A stretch of DNA of 64,000 nucleotides from Diphasiastrum complanatum (taxonomy: Eukaryota; Streptophyta; Lycopodiopsida; Lycopodiales; Lycopodiaceae): contig CM055098.1 of NCBI GenBank assembly GCA_029204225.1, positions 49,006,088 through 49,070,087 on the forward strand. The letters run 5' to 3'. Numbering within the stretch: the stretch's first letter is position 1; each line of letters opens with the position of its first letter. Positions 11,750 through 23,098 of this stretch are shown here, piece by piece. Both the position numbers and the translations under genes were made by a program. The notes below the pieces were generated by a model. The model saw only the letters and a program-made list of their open reading frames with translations, was not told the origin of the DNA and made no database searches.

Positions 11750-12718
11750 GACTTAGTAGAACCACCAGTTGGCAAGAAACCCATTGGTTGCAAATGGGTA
11801 TACAGGACTAAGTACCATGCAGATGGAAGTATAGCAAAGCACAAGGCAAGATTGGTGATCAAAGGGTATGCACAAAGTAAAGGCATTGACTATGAGGAGA
11901 CCTTTGCATCGGTATGTAAGTGGAATACTCTATGTCTACTTGTTGCTTTAGCTTCACATTTTGGTTGGCCTTCCCATCAGATGGATGTGAAATTTGCTAT
12001 TCTGAATGGTGAGTTGGAAGAAGAGGTGTTCATGGATCAACCTGAAGGATTTGTAGTGAAGGGACAGGAAAATAAAGTATGTCACTTGAAGTAAGCACTT
12101 TATGGTCTTAAACAAGCACCACATGCGTGGTATAGCAGGATTGATGACTACTTTCATTCAAAGGGGATGGTGAGAACACACTCTGATCCAAATCTATATG
12201 TCTTATGCTTTGATGGTATGGTTGCTTTGATTACTCTTTATGTTGATGACTTGATTATTACGGGAAATAATCAAGAGATGATAGACATGATCAAGAAAGA
12301 CCTCATGGAACAATTCGAGATGACAGATCTCAGCCTGATGCATTATTGCCTTGGAGTAGAGGTGTGGCAAAAAGGACACGAAGTGGGTTTAACACAGGTG
12401 AAGTACGTCAAAGAGTTACTGCATAGGTTTAGGTTGCAGGATTGCAAACTAGTGAATACTCATATTGAGCCAGGTAAAAAGCTTTCTAAGCTTGATAAGT
12501 CACATTCATTTGATGCTACGTTGTATAGGCAGTTAGTAGGGAGCTTGATTTACCTTACCACGACTAGACCATATATATTCTATGTTGTTGGCATTGTAAG
12601 TCAGTTTATGGCAGCACCTACGAAAATGCATTGGAAGACAGCTAAACGCATTTTGTGTTATGTGAAAGGCAGTTCAGAGTATGGCTTGATTTACAGGAAG
12701 CATGATGGTTTACCTTAG
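11750..12718 (+). pseudogene. Copia A reverse transcriptase
   Basis: The RVT_2 domain is spread over several frames and stops. It starts with the KPIGCKWVYRTKYHADGSI block just after 11770, then RLVIKGYAQSKGIDYEETFA, then MDVKFAILNGELEEEVFMDQ, a stop at about 12094, and the catalytic LYVDDLIITGNN at about 12237-12272. VGSLIYLTTTRP follows, and the frame ends at a TAG at 12716-12718. The YVDD aspartates are intact, but the interrupted frame means no active polymerase. Confidence 0.88.
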
Positions 12719-13243
12719 TTGTGTGGCTATGTGGATGCGGATTGGGGAGGTGACTATGATGATCATAGATCCACCATAGGGTATGTATTCCAGTTTTGTG
12801 GTAGTTGCTTTTCCTGGTCTAGTAAGATGCAAAGTACAATTGCTCTTTCAACCACAAAGGCAGAGTATAAGGCAATGTGTAGTGCAATACAAGAAGCTAT
12901 ATGGTTGAGACAAATCTTGGAAGAAGTTGGCTTGAAGCAGAAAAATCCCACAATATTACATAGCGATAGTCAGAGTGACATTCAACTAGCAAGGAATCCA
13001 GTGTTCCATGTGAGAACTAAACACATTGAGATTCAGTATCACTTTATATGTGAGGCTGCTGAGTCGTGAAATTCATGTTGTTCATTGTAGCACAGAAGAA
13101 CAATTAGCTGATATTTTCACTAAGCCACTTGTTGGAGAAAAGTTTGATAAGTTTAGATCAAAGCTTTCTGTACTTAAAGTTTGTTGACTTTAAAGCTATG
13201 TATATGACTGTATATAAAGTACACTCTACTTTAAGGGAGAGAG
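12719..13243 (+). pseudogene. Copia A RNase H and polypurine tract
   Basis: RNase H begins CGYVDADWGGDYDDHRSTIGYVF and continues through SWSSKMQSTIALSTTKAEYKAM. HVRTKHIEIQYHF and a frameshifted tail with VADIFTK-like sequence follow, to the TTAAGGGAGAGAG polypurine tract at about 13231-13243 that abuts the 3' LTR. Confidence 0.85.
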
Positions 13244-13512
13244 TTAGAATTAAAGTAGAATCACTGTGCTACTGTACTGTGGGTCCTATCAGTGGATAAG
13301 GATCAGTTGGCCTCGCCACGAGGCAAGTCGACGGGACACGCATCCCGCCAACAGCAACCTGGGTCATGCATGGGTTGCCTGAGTGAACAACTATATGTAT
13401 AGTGTAATTTTGTTTTGAGAAATACAGTTGCTATGAGAGCTTGCTGGGGAGAGTGTTTCTGTCTGTATTATTGTGTAGCATGATCTGTGTTCATGTGCAA
13501 AGCAAATTCTAA
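13244..13512 (+). repeat. 3' LTR of Copia A
   Basis: About 93 percent similar to 7561-7830 by eye. Followed directly by GTGGAAG, the repeat of the left flank. Confidence 0.92.
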
Positions 13513-13620
13513 GTGGAAGACTGGCAGGAGATGGGCTTTATTGGAAAGATAAGAGAGTACCTGGGGCCACTCAACTTTGGAAGTAAGCTCCGCTTCCAAG
13601 TATTTGAAGCCCTGGGGTGA
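13513..13620 (+). pseudogene. right part of the unidentified gene split by Copia A
   Basis: If one copy of the target duplication is ignored, the frame that ends at 7558 continues here in phase for about 33 codons (DWQEMGFIGKIREYLGPLNF) to a TGA at 13618-13620. That shows Copia A landed inside an older open reading frame. A further open frame at 13617-13847 has no recognisable content. Confidence 0.6.
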
Positions 13621-13847
13621 AAGATGAGCGAGTGAAAACAAACGGCAAGACGACAAGGCGAGCAGGACTCGCGAGAGATTCTCAAGAGGGTTGGAATGTA
13701 GCGGTCATTGAGAGACCTTCATTTTTGAGAAACAATTTTGCAGATAATAAGCACCTGTTTTTACGGAAGCGAACGAAGATCCACGCTTTTCCAAGTGCCC
13801 AGCAGAACGACATCACATGTGTTGCAGTGGGTCTTGCAACAGATTAG

Positions 13848-14400
13848 GGGTGGATAATGTTAGCAGATTCCGGAGAATCGCCAGATGTTGAGCCAAACTT
13901 AAGACATATATTATCTCTTACCCATGACCAAGGAGGTCTCAGAAGGAGGAGAGCAGAAGAAGTTGAGAGCCGAGCATGAGAGCCGAGAAATTACTAGCTA
14001 GGACGACAATGAATTATCTATGAGCCTACATGGTGTATCCCAGAGAAGGAATGACCATGTAGGAGCTAGTAATATCTGCTAGGCTTTGTAAATAAATGTA
14101 GACCCCCCTTAAATAATTTAGAGTGAGCCACCTTTCAATGGTGACCTCTAGTGGAAGGGCAAATTCCACTTGTATTTTCCAAATTAGTGGAACTGCCACT
14201 TGGGCTCCAGATGGGCAGCCCTCTTGCTTATTTAAGGGCCCCCCTCTCTTGTGAGGGAGCTTTGAATGTATTGTCAAGTTCTCTTGAGTGAATAAAGAAG
14301 ATCTTCCACGAGTTCTTGATGATTGTAAAGCTCCTTGTTCATGGCAATGTTCTTGAGTGAAATTCCTATGAGCATGTTTTGATTTCCTTTTGTGTTGTGG
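13848..14400 (+). repeat. probable LTR-like segment
   Basis: Around 14040-14400 is a non-coding stretch with a TATA-like CTTATTTAAGG at about 14226-14236 and an AATAAA at about 14291. It resembles an LTR that carries promoter and polyadenylation signals. No matching second LTR was found in the window, so ends and class are unresolved. Confidence 0.3.
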
Positions 14401-15087
14401 ATTAATCAGATTTCTTGCTCTTCTATTTTTAGTTATGCATTAGATTTCATTTCTTGTTTGTGGATTAATGTAGGAATCAGCATTCAAGTAAACTAAATAG
14501 GTTGGATTTGTGGTGTAGATCTTGCATATTCTTTTACATTCTAGTTCTTGATTGTTCTTGGGCATTCTAAACATCAAGAAATGGGTGTTTCTTGATTCTT
14601 GGGCTGCTAGAGTGCTGTTAGAAATCTAGTTTTCTTGTTTCTTGTTTCTTGCTGAGTAGTTTAATCTTGTCATTGTTTTCCTGATTTTAGAAGATAGATT
14701 GTAGAATTGCTCCCTAATTCAGAACGCTGGTCTATATTGAGCTAAGACTGGTTGCATGGCTTGTATATGCATGTAGCTGAGTAACGAATCTGTCTCTCCC
14801 CACTACCAAGCTAGGGAATACTCATTGTAATCTAAGAAAATGCTTCTGCTTGGAAACTGTTCTAATAAGAACACCAAACCGTAAAGAATCGTAACCTACA
14901 GAAGTAACAAAAAGAAGAAGAACAGTAAAGAAACCATGTTCTCTAATTTAGTGGAATCTGTGAACAATTTTCATCAGCTACACTACTTCAGATCAAGCTT
15001 ACAAGTTGTAACGTTGAATATACTAAGACTTTCAGTCTAGTAATTAAGCATTATTCTATTTGACTTTTGCTATCATTTGCCACTATA
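14401..15087. other. unassigned
   Basis: No supported gene. The sequence is T-rich in the first half and contains no Copia motifs until about 15088. Confidence 0.4.
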
Positions 15088-16124
15088 GCAGATTTGGAAA
15101 TACATCAAATGGATGTATAGACATCATATCTTAACGGAGCTATCAAAGAGGACATTTACATGGTGCAACCTGAAGGTTACAATATCGAAGGTAAACACAA
15201 TCATGTGTGTAAACTCCATAAGGCACTTTATGGCTTGAAGCAATCTGCTCAAACGTGGTTTCAAAGGACCAATACTTTTCTTATTAATCACAACTACACA
15301 CCAAGCTCTTCAGATTCCAATGTTTACTTCAAGGTAGTGTAGCAGTCTTTTATCATCACTACTTTATATGTGGACGACACATTGCTTTCAGCAACAATAT
15401 CGATCTGATAAAAGAAGCCAAGACATTGCTATCTTTCGAAGTCGACATGACTGATCTAGGTGAAATTCGATTATGCCTCGGTATTCAAATCCAAAGAGAC
15501 GGAAATCAAAAGTTGATCTACATTACTCAGCAGAGGTACATCTACAATATATTAGTCGGATATAATCTGGCTAATTGCAAGATAGCTCTCTCACCAATGA
15601 AACCAGGTCTCAAATTGTCAAAGGACCAAAGTCCTTAAACAACTCAAGAGAAGGAGCAGATGCATGAGTATCCTTATCATTCGATAATAGGATCTCTTAT
15701 GTACGCCATGATCTGTACCAGACTAGACATAGCCTTTACAGTCAGTTCCCTAAGTCAGTTTATGACCAATCTTGGTGTAATACATTGGAAAGCTCTTGTC
15801 AGATTTATGAGATATTTTTGTGCTACTATGGACTTTTGTATTTGTTATGGAGTAGTCGAATACGACAAACTCAATTTACTCAATGGTTACACAGATGCAG
15901 ATTGGGTAGGAGATGTAGACACTCATAAACCCACTCCTAAACTTACATTCTTCCTCAACAATGGTCCTATTTCATGGAACAATCACAAGCAATCATTGAT
16001 AGCTCTATCTTCCACTGAATCAGAGTATATCGCAGCCTCTCAAGCTACAAAGAAAGCAATTTGGTTGAGGAACTTACTCTCAGATATCTATCTGAATCAA
16101 TATGCTCCGACGATTAAGGGGGAG
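15088..16124 (+). pseudogene. Copia B reverse transcriptase-RNase H fragment
   Basis: A plus-strand Copia pol fragment starting within RT. It contains an IHQMDV...SYLNGAIKEDIYM block, HKALYGLKQSAQTWFQR, the degenerate catalytic motif TTLYVDDTLLS and MTDLGEIRLCLGIQIQRDG. After that come SLMYAMICTRLDIAF, GYTDADWVGDVDTHKPTP and LIALSSTESEYIAASQA. Three stops or frameshifts separate the pieces. It ends at an AAGGGGGAG polypurine tract (16117-16124) that leads into an LTR. The 5' half and 5' LTR are missing. Confidence 0.88.
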
Positions 16125-16794
16125 TGTTGGATTATTCTCCTTCCTACTATTCGACTAATCAGTTTTTAATCTTCATCCAATTGTTTATCCAAGCCTGCAG
16201 TTTTTTTTGTGTTTTTACACAGTCTGCAAAACTACTCGAAAATGGTTCACAAGTGTTTAGTATCACTTCGAAGACTTCGGCCACTTTGAAGACTTTAGCC
16301 ACTTTGCATTTTTCGCATTTTTTGGCTGTTGCAAAAAACAGTTCATTTATGCAGAGCGGCAATTAACATTCAATTTTGAATTTAAGCCCCATCTTGCATA
16401 AATTATCAACAAGTGAATTTCCGGGAAGTCCTAACTGGACGTTATCAACAAGTGAATTTCTAGGAAGTCCTAAATGGACGAGTGCCAGCACATCACAGCC
16501 AACTGGATGGCGCAATTGACGACCTAATTTCTTAGTGCTCATACTTCTACATCATAATCGTTGTTATCATAACGAATTGAAGGACAGTTAGCATCTCTCT
16601 CAAGCTTTCAAGCTTGAAGACTCTTGAGCATTCTAGCTCAGTTCTTTAGAGATTGAACGTGATTTCTATCACTACTTTTTGTTCAATATTGATAGGCATA
16701 GTCATGCACATGAAAGAAGGTTTCTTCCACCGCGCTCACCTACTTCGACTTTGTCGAATTATTTTCTCTCTCATCTCATCACCTCTTTCCAACA
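16125..16794 (+). repeat. 3' LTR of Copia B
   Basis: Begins TGTTGGATTATT right after the polypurine tract and ends CTTTCCAACA at 16794. TGTTGGA and TCCAACA are perfect inverted ends. About 670 bp. It contains repeated GAAGACTT and CACTTTG words and a short direct repeat near 16400-16475. No 5' partner is present. Confidence 0.8.
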
Positions 16795-16859
16795 CTTTGT
16801 GCACAAGAGACTGGGTTACCATTCGATGAAAAAAATCTAGCCTCCTCACTAACGAAATA

Positions 16860-17433
16860 TGATATTTTTTTCCAGTTGGCCGTCCATAAGGAATAGGTAA
16901 TTTTTGTTCTTATTATTTTTTCTGTTATTTCTTATTCTTAAATCATTATAAAATCCTTTAACAAATTTTTTTTTGTTTCAGATTTAAGACCTTGTCAATA
17001 AATTTTTTGACAAGTGTGGGACATATTTGAAATAAAGGGACAGCTTCCAAAATGGTTGTCCTCCACCAAAAAGAAATCCACACAATTCACTCTTGTCTCG
17101 ATCCCCCAAGATATGCAAGGCATCCCATCAAAGGATGTTGTTGTGAGTCTCATGTTGAGAGTTGCTGATGAACAGCTCAACCTTGTTGAGATGGGAAAAG
17201 AATTTCAAAGGTCATTTTGATTTTTTGATTCTAAATTTTTACTTTTTACTCATATGTAAAGCTTCAATCTAATCATTATAGTTTTTTTTCAGACACAAGC
17301 TTTTCATGAAAGTGCAAGAGGCTATGGTAAAGAGCCTCAACTGCAAGGATTGGGAAGAATGCCAAAGGCTGTGTACCCAAACAACTCAAAAGATGAAGAG
17401 CTCCAAAGATTTCTTATTTTATTTAGAGATATG
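16860..17433 (+). pseudogene. middle exons of the methyltransferase-type mobile gene (copy 3)
   Basis: Three exon pieces match the gene at 28.3-31.5 kb in order, splice sites and spacing: an exon ending at 16896 (donor GTAATTTTTG, copy 1 donor GTAATTTTTC at 29563), an exon 16982-17210 and an exon 17293-17433. Shared protein words are xNKFFDK, DMQGIPS/NMQGISS, LVEMGKEF/LADMGKEF and NCKDWEECQR/NCQDFEECQR. No function can be assigned to this part, which precedes the methyltransferase domain in copy 1. Stops are present near the start of the second exon. The upstream and methyltransferase exons are absent. Confidence 0.65.
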
Positions 17434-17780
17434 GTAAGGCTCTCTTTACAAATTTTAATTTTAAATTACCAATTTGCAAACATTGTTTATGATGAGCATG
17501 GGTGTTTGTTCTTAACTATTTTTTAAATTGTTATTTTTGACATCATTACTCATGCTTAGCATAAGTTTTTATCACTATTAAGTACAAGTTTGGCATTTGA
17601 GAGACCCATGCATAGGTATATTTCTAATTTACTTACTTCTCTTTTAGATAATAATTGTTTTTAAGATTATCATCCATGCTTAGCATAAATGTGTTTCTAT
17701 TGTCAATTATTTTCTCTTATATTATTGTTTTTCAAGAACAACATTCATGCTCAGCATAAGTTTTTTAATATTTTTATTAA
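17434..17780 (+). repeat. intron with ATGCTNAGCAT palindromes
   Basis: Directly after the donor at 17433 the sequence carries several copies of the palindrome also found at 27.5-28.0 kb: near 17491 (one half), 17548, 17670 and 17738, each like CATGCTTAGCATAA. Copy 1 has the same motif just after the homologous donor at 30200. Confidence 0.7.
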
Positions 17781-18230
17781 CATTGAAGCTGGCACACCAC
17801 AAGTCAGAGGCTCAGCTCTTTGTCCTGAAAAATTACAAAACTTGAAAATATCACTTTGTCTGGGAAAAGCGTAGATTTTATATTGCTTACGTAAAACCCA
17901 AGAACCTTATTAACTGGTGACAGAGGTCTTTCTGTGAAATGTTTGCCCCTGTCGCTTCTGACTTCTGACTTTGGAACTCCTTTGAGCTCCTGATTTGTCC
18001 TTGATGCACTTTGTGTTGAGCTCCCTGAGCTCCAGATTTGATCAGTTTCGCACAGGTATCAAGGCTCCCTGAGCCAAAGGATTTATCGTTTGATTGTCCA
18101 CTTTATGGTCCACTCCGTGCCTTGTTGCTTTCGCACCTGAATTTCTCTCCTTGTCCCAGCCTGATCTTGATACTTTTCCTTCTTGGCTCTTTAAGGTAGG
18201 CAAAGATTGAGTACTCTGCAATGCACCTCT
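17781..18230. other. unassigned
   Basis: No supported coding or structural feature. Repeated GAGCTCC words occur between 17970 and 18035. Confidence 0.4.
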
Positions 18231-18600
18231 CACTTAGCTTGAAGTAGTTGTCTTTGAATCAGCCCAAATGTAACCATTGATCTCGTGGACAGCCAAGGGA
18301 TCGCACCAGTTTGATCCGCATACGAACTATTTCTTCGCGTTTGTTTGAAGCACCATGTCCGTCGCGCAAAACTTGACTTTCACAATTCCATCACTAGTCA
18401 GTTGCCTCACAGTCAAAACAAGAAATGTACATCTAGCTTGGCTTCAAGTAGTTCTCTTTGAATCAGACACATGCACCCAGAGTTTGCACTAGTCCGATTT
18501 CAGTACGAACTGTCCCTCAGTGTCCATTCGAAGTACCAAGTCTCTTGTGCAAGACTCAACTTTCACAGTTTCTTCATTGATCAGCAGCTTTACACGTAAC
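18231..18600. repeat. diverged tandem duplication, unit about 195 bp
   Basis: The unit around 18233-18410 and the unit around 18434-18590 align in order: TAGCTTGAAGTAGTT/TTCAAGTAGTT, CTTTGAATCAG, a CATACGAACT/AGTACGAACT word, GAAGCACCA/GAAGTACCA, and ACTTTCAC...TCAG. Spacing is kept; similarity is about 70 percent. Confidence 0.65.
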
Positions 18601-18785
18601 ACAAGTCAGTGTACTCATTATGTCTCCTCATCATTGCTGGTCTAGAGAAAGCCTATAACAAGCTTTCCTTTCCACAACAAAAACTTGTCAACTTATTAGG
18701 TCCAAAGTTCGCCAGTCTCCTCGTGTGAGTATGTCTAGTAGGTTCCCGGTGTGGTTGTGGTAGCTGGATAACAACGTCATCCAGC

Positions 18786-19885
18786 ATGATTCGAATACTC
18801 ATCTCTCTTGCATGTTTTCACAAATGGAGTATATTCCAGCTTGATGTTTCTAATGCATTTCGCAATGGTTACCTTGAGGAGGAGATTTATATGGAGCAGC
18901 CTCCAAGTTTTGTGAAGGAAGGTGATGAATCAAAAGTTTGCCTTGTGCTCAAAAGTCTGTATGGACTGAAACAGACACCAAGGTCTTGGTATGCAAGGCT
19001 CAATTCCTATCTCATATCACTCAGATTTTGTCTAAGTGAATATGACCCTTCTCTGTATATAAGTTTGTAGATAACTTTGTATTTATTCATCTCATCTATG
19101 TAGATGATATCATTCTTTGTGGAAACAATGAGAAGTTAGTTGAAGAAACTAAGCATGCACTTGGTACTGAGTTTAAGATGCAAGACTTAGGACTTCTTCA
19201 CTATATTCTAGGCCTTGAAATAGTTTTTTGGAAAGGTCATGCATTTATAAGCCAAAGTAGATATGCACTTTTCATGCTCAAGAAGTTCCATATGAAACTA
19301 TAAAGGCATAGATACACCTACGGAGCACACTGTAAAAGTTCCTATTAAAGATGATGAAAAATCCTTTGAGGACATCACTCTTTAAGGGAGTCTTATTGGC
19401 TCACTTATTTGGTTAACAGTGACTAGGCCTGATCTAAGCTTTGGTGTCCGTAAGCTAAGTCAACACATGCAAGATCCAAAGTTATATCATTGGAAGTTGG
19501 CTAAAAGAGTCTTGAGGTATATATCTTCTACCTTGGAGTACGGACTATACTATGAAGGAGAAGATCTGACTTTGATTGCTTTTTCAGATTCAGATTTTGC
19601 AGGGGACAGGTTGGATAGGAAATCCACAATTGCTTACACTATATTTCTTGGAGGAAATTTGGTTTCTTGGCTATCAAAGAAGTAGACAACTATTTCCTTA
19701 TCATCCTGTGAAGCTGAATACAAATCTCTTACAACCACAACAAAGGAGGTCTTATGGATCAAAAGGCTACTTTTGGAGCTAAAGTGTTATGCAGATGAAG
19801 ATTTACCAATTATCAAGAATGGCAACATTTCTGCTCAAGCACTTGTTAATAATCGAGTCTTTCATGCAAGGAGCAAAGAGCTAGA
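18786..19885 (+). pseudogene. Copia C reverse transcriptase-RNase H fragment
   Basis: The plus-strand fragment starts in RT with FQLDVSNAFRNGYLEEEIYM. It then has VCLVLKSLYGLKQTPRSWYA and a stop at 19068-19070. A frameshifted YVDD-type region follows at about 19100. RNase H appears from 19419 (TRPDLSFGVRKLSQHMQDP, SDSDFAGDRLDRKSTIAY, LVSWLSKK). It stops abruptly after HARSKELE at about 19885, where minus-strand Gypsy sequence begins. Several frameshifts. No LTR remains. Confidence 0.87.
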
Positions 19886-20464
19886 AGCTTGGTCCGATTG
19901 TTTGGTTTTTGTCTCCTTAGACAAGGGCTTTATCGGCTGTTTAAGCTTCTCACGCATTTGTTTTTGACGCTCGGTTAATTTTGTATCAATAAGTTTATTT
20001 TTTTGTAACCGAGGTTTTTGAGGGTTTTGAGTGGGCAGTGTTGTTACATCACTTATCATGTCTTCATCGATTGCATGCCAGACTTCGTCTGGATACACGT
20101 CCCATGCATATACTTTGGGTTTGGGCCTGTATGTTTGTGTGTTGGGTAATTTGGATGTCAATTGGATGTGAGCCAACGACCCTGGTGACTTAATCTCTTG
20201 AGGAATTGCTTTTGGCAGATAAGGTTGGGTATCTAGATATAGGAGGACATGTTCATCCGTCATTTCTACATCATCCATGGAAAGAATACCTTCTTCCAAA
20301 ACATGGGCGGTAAAGTCGCTAGGTCCTCCTGGGCACCAAGCTATAGGAATCGGGTCAATCATCATAAGTGGGATGATGGGTGTATCAATGTCTATAGAAG
20401 ATGGGAGAAAATCCACATTTTCTTCAGCAGCACAGTCCACATAGTGGCTAGTGCTTGACCCCAA
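19886..20464 (-). pseudogene. Gypsy D pol linker after protease
   Basis: A minus-strand open frame of about 190 codons contains acidic and then Lys/Gln-rich segments (DTQPYLPKAIPQEIKSPG, TERQKQMREKLKQPIKPL). It lies downstream of the protease and upstream of where reverse transcriptase should begin, so it is the connector of the Gypsy polyprotein. RT itself has been lost at the junction with Copia C near 19886. Confidence 0.6.
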
Positions 20465-20637
20465 TTGATTATGTTCGTGGATCTTGTATAGTGGCCATTT
20501 GGTTGGATCGGGACACTATCTGATTCGTCATATGTTGTTGATGACCAATCATCATAAACTTTAGCAGACTTGACATGGCCAGTTGAGTCAACAGTGACTC
20601 GTTTATCGTGATTGCCAAAGGTGATTTTGCGATGCTT

Positions 20638-20994
20638 TCAATCTTGGACAACACCTACCATCTGGAGCCAGGGTGTACCAAGGAGGAGTTTAAAAGTCCT
20701 AGCATCTTCTGGTAAATCTAAGATGACACAATCTATTACAAATTTGACACCTGCTATTCGAACTTTAATATTTGATAAATAACCAGCAGGTTTAGTAACT
20801 CGTTGATCAGCTATGCGAAGTTTGTATTGTAGTTGATCGAGGGTATGGAAGCCCCATGACTTTGCCAATGACAAAGCCATTATATTGACGTCTGATCCGC
20901 TATCAAGGATAGCAGATACTGTGGGATAGTCTTTATAGGACAAAGGCAGGGTGATGGTAGTCCCCTTAGCAACACCTATATTCAATAGATTCAT
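20638..20994 (-). pseudogene. Gypsy D retropepsin
   Basis: The 118-codon minus frame carries a retropepsin fold with the active-site signature AILDSGSDVNIM. It is followed by LRIADQRVTKPAGYL and the second hallmark LLLGTPWLQM, which corresponds to ILLGRPWL in plant Gypsy proteases. The catalytic Asp is intact. It cleaves the gag-pol polyprotein in an active element; here the frames before and after are broken. Confidence 0.88.
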
Positions 20995-21360
20995 AGGAAT
21001 CTGGGAAATTTCAGGAATCTCTTCTGTTTTCCGCTGTTCATCAAGAATAGTAGGCAGCTGAAAACTATGATAGATATAACGTTGAAGCCCAGTGAAGGAT
21101 TTTATTACACTATGGAACGAGATGGTGAGTTGAGGAGGTCAGAAAATACTTCAAGTCCATGTAGGGATTGCTCCTTTTTCGGGGATTTGGGCTGATAACA
21201 GACTTTTCGTATGTTCTTCTTCTCGCAAAAACTCATCTCAAAATTCATCGTATTGCCTTTGTTCCACTTTTGGGTCTGGGCAATCTTTTGGTAACGTGGA
21301 AGCTGTCAAGTGGCTTCCCTACGGGTCAGCTAATTTTATATTGTTTTGTTGTTGTTCTTG

Positions 21361-22168
21361 TTATTGGTGTTGTGCTCTAGTTAGAACTCTCATAGGTTCT
21401 GATGATATATGATGTGCTGGAAGAATCATGTTAGGTTGTTTAGGACAATCCTTGAAACTGTGTTTGCGAACACAATTTGGACATTCTGCATGGTATTGGT
21501 TTTTGACTTTACAGTCAACCATGAAATGTCCCGTTTCACCACAAATAAAGCAGTGGTTGCTCATTGGTCCTGTGGTGATAGCGTAACCATCTTGGATGGC
21601 TAGCTGTGCTGGATTTTCTGGTGGTGTGGAATACTCATCTCGTTTGCACAAGCATGAGTTGTCGGTTTGATATAGTTAAGAAGTAGATGATGGAAGTGTT
21701 GTATCGTGATGATATGAGTGATCGTAGGAGTTTTCTACCAGATGTGCTTGTGTAGACTCTCAAGGATGCCTATCTTTCTGTGCTCCTAGATCAGTTTGTC
21801 CTCTTGGAGGTGGTCCTAAGAGCGCCAGCTGTGGTTGAGGTTCATGTCGAGGTTGTCTGGGCAACTCTTGTATATGGACTTGGTTATTTTGTGATTGGTA
21901 GTGCGTGTGTTTGTTTCTGTGAAACAAACGGTTGTCGAGGAGGTTGATAATGTCCCCTTGACTGGTTGTGATGCTGGTTCCTTGGGTTATAATAGCAATA
22001 AAATGATGTATGCCCCATAAAGTCACAGATGTCACATTTGATCAATGAAGTATCTGGGATTGGCTGGTATGAAGGGCATTCATTGCCAGTGTGTGCACCT
22101 TGACAATGAGGGCACCATGTGTTCTCTCGTCTATGGTGGACTTGGCCAGTGGGTAGCTGACCTGGCAT
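21361..22168 (-). pseudogene. Gypsy D gag zinc knuckles
   Basis: Two open minus frames encode Cys/His-rich nucleocapsid segments: CPHCQGAHTGNECPSY and CDICDFMGHTSFYC in 21884-22168, and CFICGETGHFMVDC followed by CPNCVRKHSFKDCP in 21361-21651. A Gln/His-rich spacer lies between them. The knuckles bind genomic RNA. The frames are interrupted by stops. Confidence 0.82.
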
Positions 22169-22199
22169 CGAACTCTAGATAGACTTAAGAGTATTTTGA

Positions 22200-23098
22200 A
22201 ACTCTTTCATGAGTTTTTCCATCTATTGTTGGTGTTGCTGGTTAAGTAACTCCATCTGTGTTTTTCACAAGTGTTCTCATGTTTCCTCGTTTGGTCGAGC
22301 TTCTTGGACAGCACGATGTGCTCTCCATTCACGTGGCTCATCTACATCTGAACCCTCGTCTTCTTTCCAAATGGCATCAGACATGGCTTGCTTCAATGAT
22401 GTGTATTCATCATTGGAGCGAAGCTCACATCGTATCCATCGTGGGAGTCCAACGAGGAACCAAATTATGAGCATAGACTCAGTGGGTTGCTCTTGTACAT
22501 GACTTTTCAATCTTTTAAATTGTTCAATGTAGTCATGTACTTTCTCGTCTTTTGTCATTTTGATGTTACTGAGCTTGACAAAAGGACTTTCGATCAAGCG
22601 AAATGGCTTGAAGCATTTGATAAATGCCTCCTTCAAAAGTGACCAGTCATGTTTGTCTTCACGATCAAGGTTAAAAAACCATTCTCGTGCTCAATCGATC
22701 ATGGTCATCGAGAAGAACTATACCAAGGCGTTTGGTGATGTCTCACCATAGACATCACATGCATTCTCAAAGACTTGAAGAAACCTTTGAGGATCAATGT
22801 TACTGTCATACTTAGGTAAATCTAGCTTTGGAGTATGTTTTTCAGTACGCAGAACATTATTTGCAAAAGCTCCGTTTAAGTGAGCTCATGAATGTGAAGA
22901 TTCGGTAGCATGAAAATGTGGTCGATCATATGGAGCTTCAAAATGCACGGGTTCCCATCTGTCGAATGGGTTGGTGGATGGCTCTTGGACTTGGGATTTC
23001 ATCTTGGAATATCGATTAAATCGGGCATGTTTGGTGGATGGGGAGACCATCTCTGGTGGATAGTCCTCTGTGGAATTCGGATCGTAAGGACGATCCAT
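22200..23098 (-). pseudogene. Gypsy D gag capsid region
   Basis: The minus frame 22277-22636 carries the Retrotrans_gag core (LKEAFIKCF-like start as MKEAFIKCFKPFRLIESP, then DEKVHDYIEQFKRLKSHV and IIWFLVGLPRWIRCELR). An upstream frame beginning at ATG 23098 gives a likely N-terminus (MDRPYDPNSTEDYPPEMVSP). A frameshift lies between them near 22640-22890. Confidence 0.82.

Larger units (their letters stand above)
7561..13512 (+). mobile_element. Ty1/Copia retrotransposon A, degenerate, both LTRs present
   Basis: Two LTRs of about 270 bp flank a leader of about 1.26 kb and a gag-pol in the usual Copia order: gag, CCHC, protease, integrase, reverse transcriptase, RNase H. The LTR ends are TTAGAAT and ATTCTAA, an inverted pair replacing the common TG...CA. 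GTGGAAG stands just outside both ends (7552-7558 and 13513-13519), so the target-site duplication lies within that word. By eye the LTRs differ at about 20 of 270 positions, mostly C/T and G/A transitions, indicating an insertion that is not recent. Pol has several stops, a frameshift and a deletion in the integrase, so the copy is inactive. Confidence 0.93.
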
